Positions 5,873-6,311 of a stretch of 6,311 nt of DNA are shown here, one piece after another. The stretch lies in assembly GCA_947452325.1 (NCBI GenBank), contig CANGCZ010000101.1, positions 1-6,311 of the forward strand, written 5' to 3'. Within the stretch, counting starts at the first letter, position 1; the number at the start of each line of letters is the position of its first letter. The position numbers and the translations under genes are program-made. This DNA is from Comamonadaceae bacterium (GTDB taxonomy: Bacteria; Pseudomonadota; Gammaproteobacteria; Burkholderiales; Burkholderiaceae_C). The notes beneath the pieces are model-generated. The model saw only the letters and a program-made list of their open reading frames with translations. It had not been told where the DNA came from and did no database searches.

Positions 5873-6293
5873 AAGCAGGGATGCGCTGTAAAGCAACATC
5901 CCAGGCAAATTGCCAAATGCCATCAGGCCTTCGAACATCTTCCACACCAGTCACCACAGATTTAGGAAGCACCAAGCCGTGAACAAAATCCGCAGGGCAG
6001 CCGCACATTTTGATGTCCCGCATTGCCACAAAATCGGAGTTTTCAGCCCACACTTCAATGGACGCTGTACACGTGGGCTGGCTTGAACAATGCGCAGACA
6101 ATTGTGGCGATCTGCATTGCAGACAATAATTTTCTGCCTTTGTATTCAAGCAGTTTTGAACTATGTCTAAAAGAATGTCGCTTTTGGGATTCGCTAAGCT
6201 GACCTCTGCATAGAGTAAGCAGGGAATCAGAAAACAAACAAGTACGAAATGGCGGGCTATCCAGAATGGATAGCGTAAATTCAAAATTGTCAT
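5871..6293 (-). CDS. N-terminal fragment of Cdh, secreted or membrane-anchored
   Basis: A 140-residue frame with a signal-like N-terminus: basic residues, a hydrophobic core at about 16-28 (FVLVCFLIPCLLY) and a possible cleavage after Ala34 (SLA-NP). The exported part holds seven cysteines (48, 57, 60, 69, 75, 97, 99), more than usual for Cdh, suggesting disulfides or divergence. It stops at TAG right after WDVALQRIPA, before the HIT-like histidines, so the product should be inactive as a hydrolase. The ATG at 6293 has no clear ribosome site, and only 18 bases of upstream sequence are visible. Confidence 0.55.
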   Translation of the reverse strand: MTILNLRYPFWIARHFVLVCFLIPCLLYAEVSLANPKSDILLDIVQNCLNTKAENYCLQCRSPQLSAHCSSQPTCTASIEVWAENSDFVAMRDIKMCGCPADFVHGLVLPKSVVTGVEDVRRPDGIWQFAWDVALQRIPA

Positions 6294-6311
6294 ATGTACT
6301 CAGTTTACTCA

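Larger units (their letters stand above)
5583..6293 (-). pseudogene. cdh: CDP-diacylglycerol pyrophosphatase (Cdh), interrupted by one in-frame TAG
   Basis: Cdh hydrolyses CDP-diacylglycerol to phosphatidate and CMP and is membrane-anchored with its domain outside the cytoplasm. The whole frame is 236 codons, close to the 251 residues of E. coli Cdh, and its order of motifs follows that protein. A signal/anchor segment is followed by an ILLDIVQNCL stretch, the FVAMRDIK strand, WQFAWDVAL (compare FFWLAWQAR), then EIALAVNPTFKRSQNQLHIH (compare VSLAINSRTGRTQNHFHIH). The TAG at 5871-5873 falls between these last two blocks in the same frame, so no indel is needed; one C-to-T change from CAG (Gln) would explain it. 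The frame is otherwise intact. Either a recent nonsense mutation or a base error is possible. Family assignment is by remembered motif similarity; the N-terminal half is divergent and unusually cysteine rich. Confidence 0.7.

Noticed and set aside
6297..6311. Direct repeat of TACTCA upstream of the cdh frame, considered as an operator.
   Set aside because: Two six-base copies at the window edge are too short and too close to the edge to support a regulatory claim.

Overview
The window looks like a chromosomal segment of a betaproteobacterium, most likely Burkholderiales (Comamonadaceae-like). That placement is an inference from protein character and gene order (hemN divergent from an fnr-type regulator, with a SafE-like membrane protein behind hemN). 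No rRNA or other decisive marker is present. Base composition is moderate by eye, and nearly all of the sequence is coding.

Layout, left to right. (1) The C-terminal half of a long-chain acyl-CoA synthetase runs in from the left edge (+). (2) A minus-strand group is read hemN, then a TauE/SafE-family membrane protein, then a universal stress protein: hemN and safE overlap by one base, and usp follows 110 bp later. (3) A short intergenic region with a shared FNR-type palindrome separates hemN from a divergent fnr/anr-type regulator (+). (4) Convergent to fnr is a CorA-family metal transporter (-). (5) Upstream of corA on the same strand is a CDP-diacylglycerol pyrophosphatase (Cdh) reading frame interrupted by a single in-frame TAG.

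The centre reads as a small oxygen-response module. The FNR-type [4Fe-4S] regulator sits beside a near-consensus FNR box in the hemN-fnr intergenic region. A second, better box (9 of 10 consensus positions) lies just upstream of usp. Both boxes are placed close to the spacing of class II FNR-activated promoters relative to plausible -10 elements. This suggests that anaerobic haem synthesis (HemN), the coupled SafE-like protein and the stress protein are switched on together when oxygen falls, with fnr possibly controlling itself.

Two features stand out. An imperfect 15-bp inverted repeat resembling a REP/RAYT-type palindrome is embedded in frame inside the safE-like gene, where it encodes about 14 residues in a loop between membrane segments. 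The cdh reading frame is broken by an amber codon that directly precedes a good AGGAG/TTG reinitiation site. I see no CRISPR array, tRNA, rRNA, insertion sequence or obvious defence system. The window appears to be mainly housekeeping and respiratory-regulation DNA rather than an accessory island.
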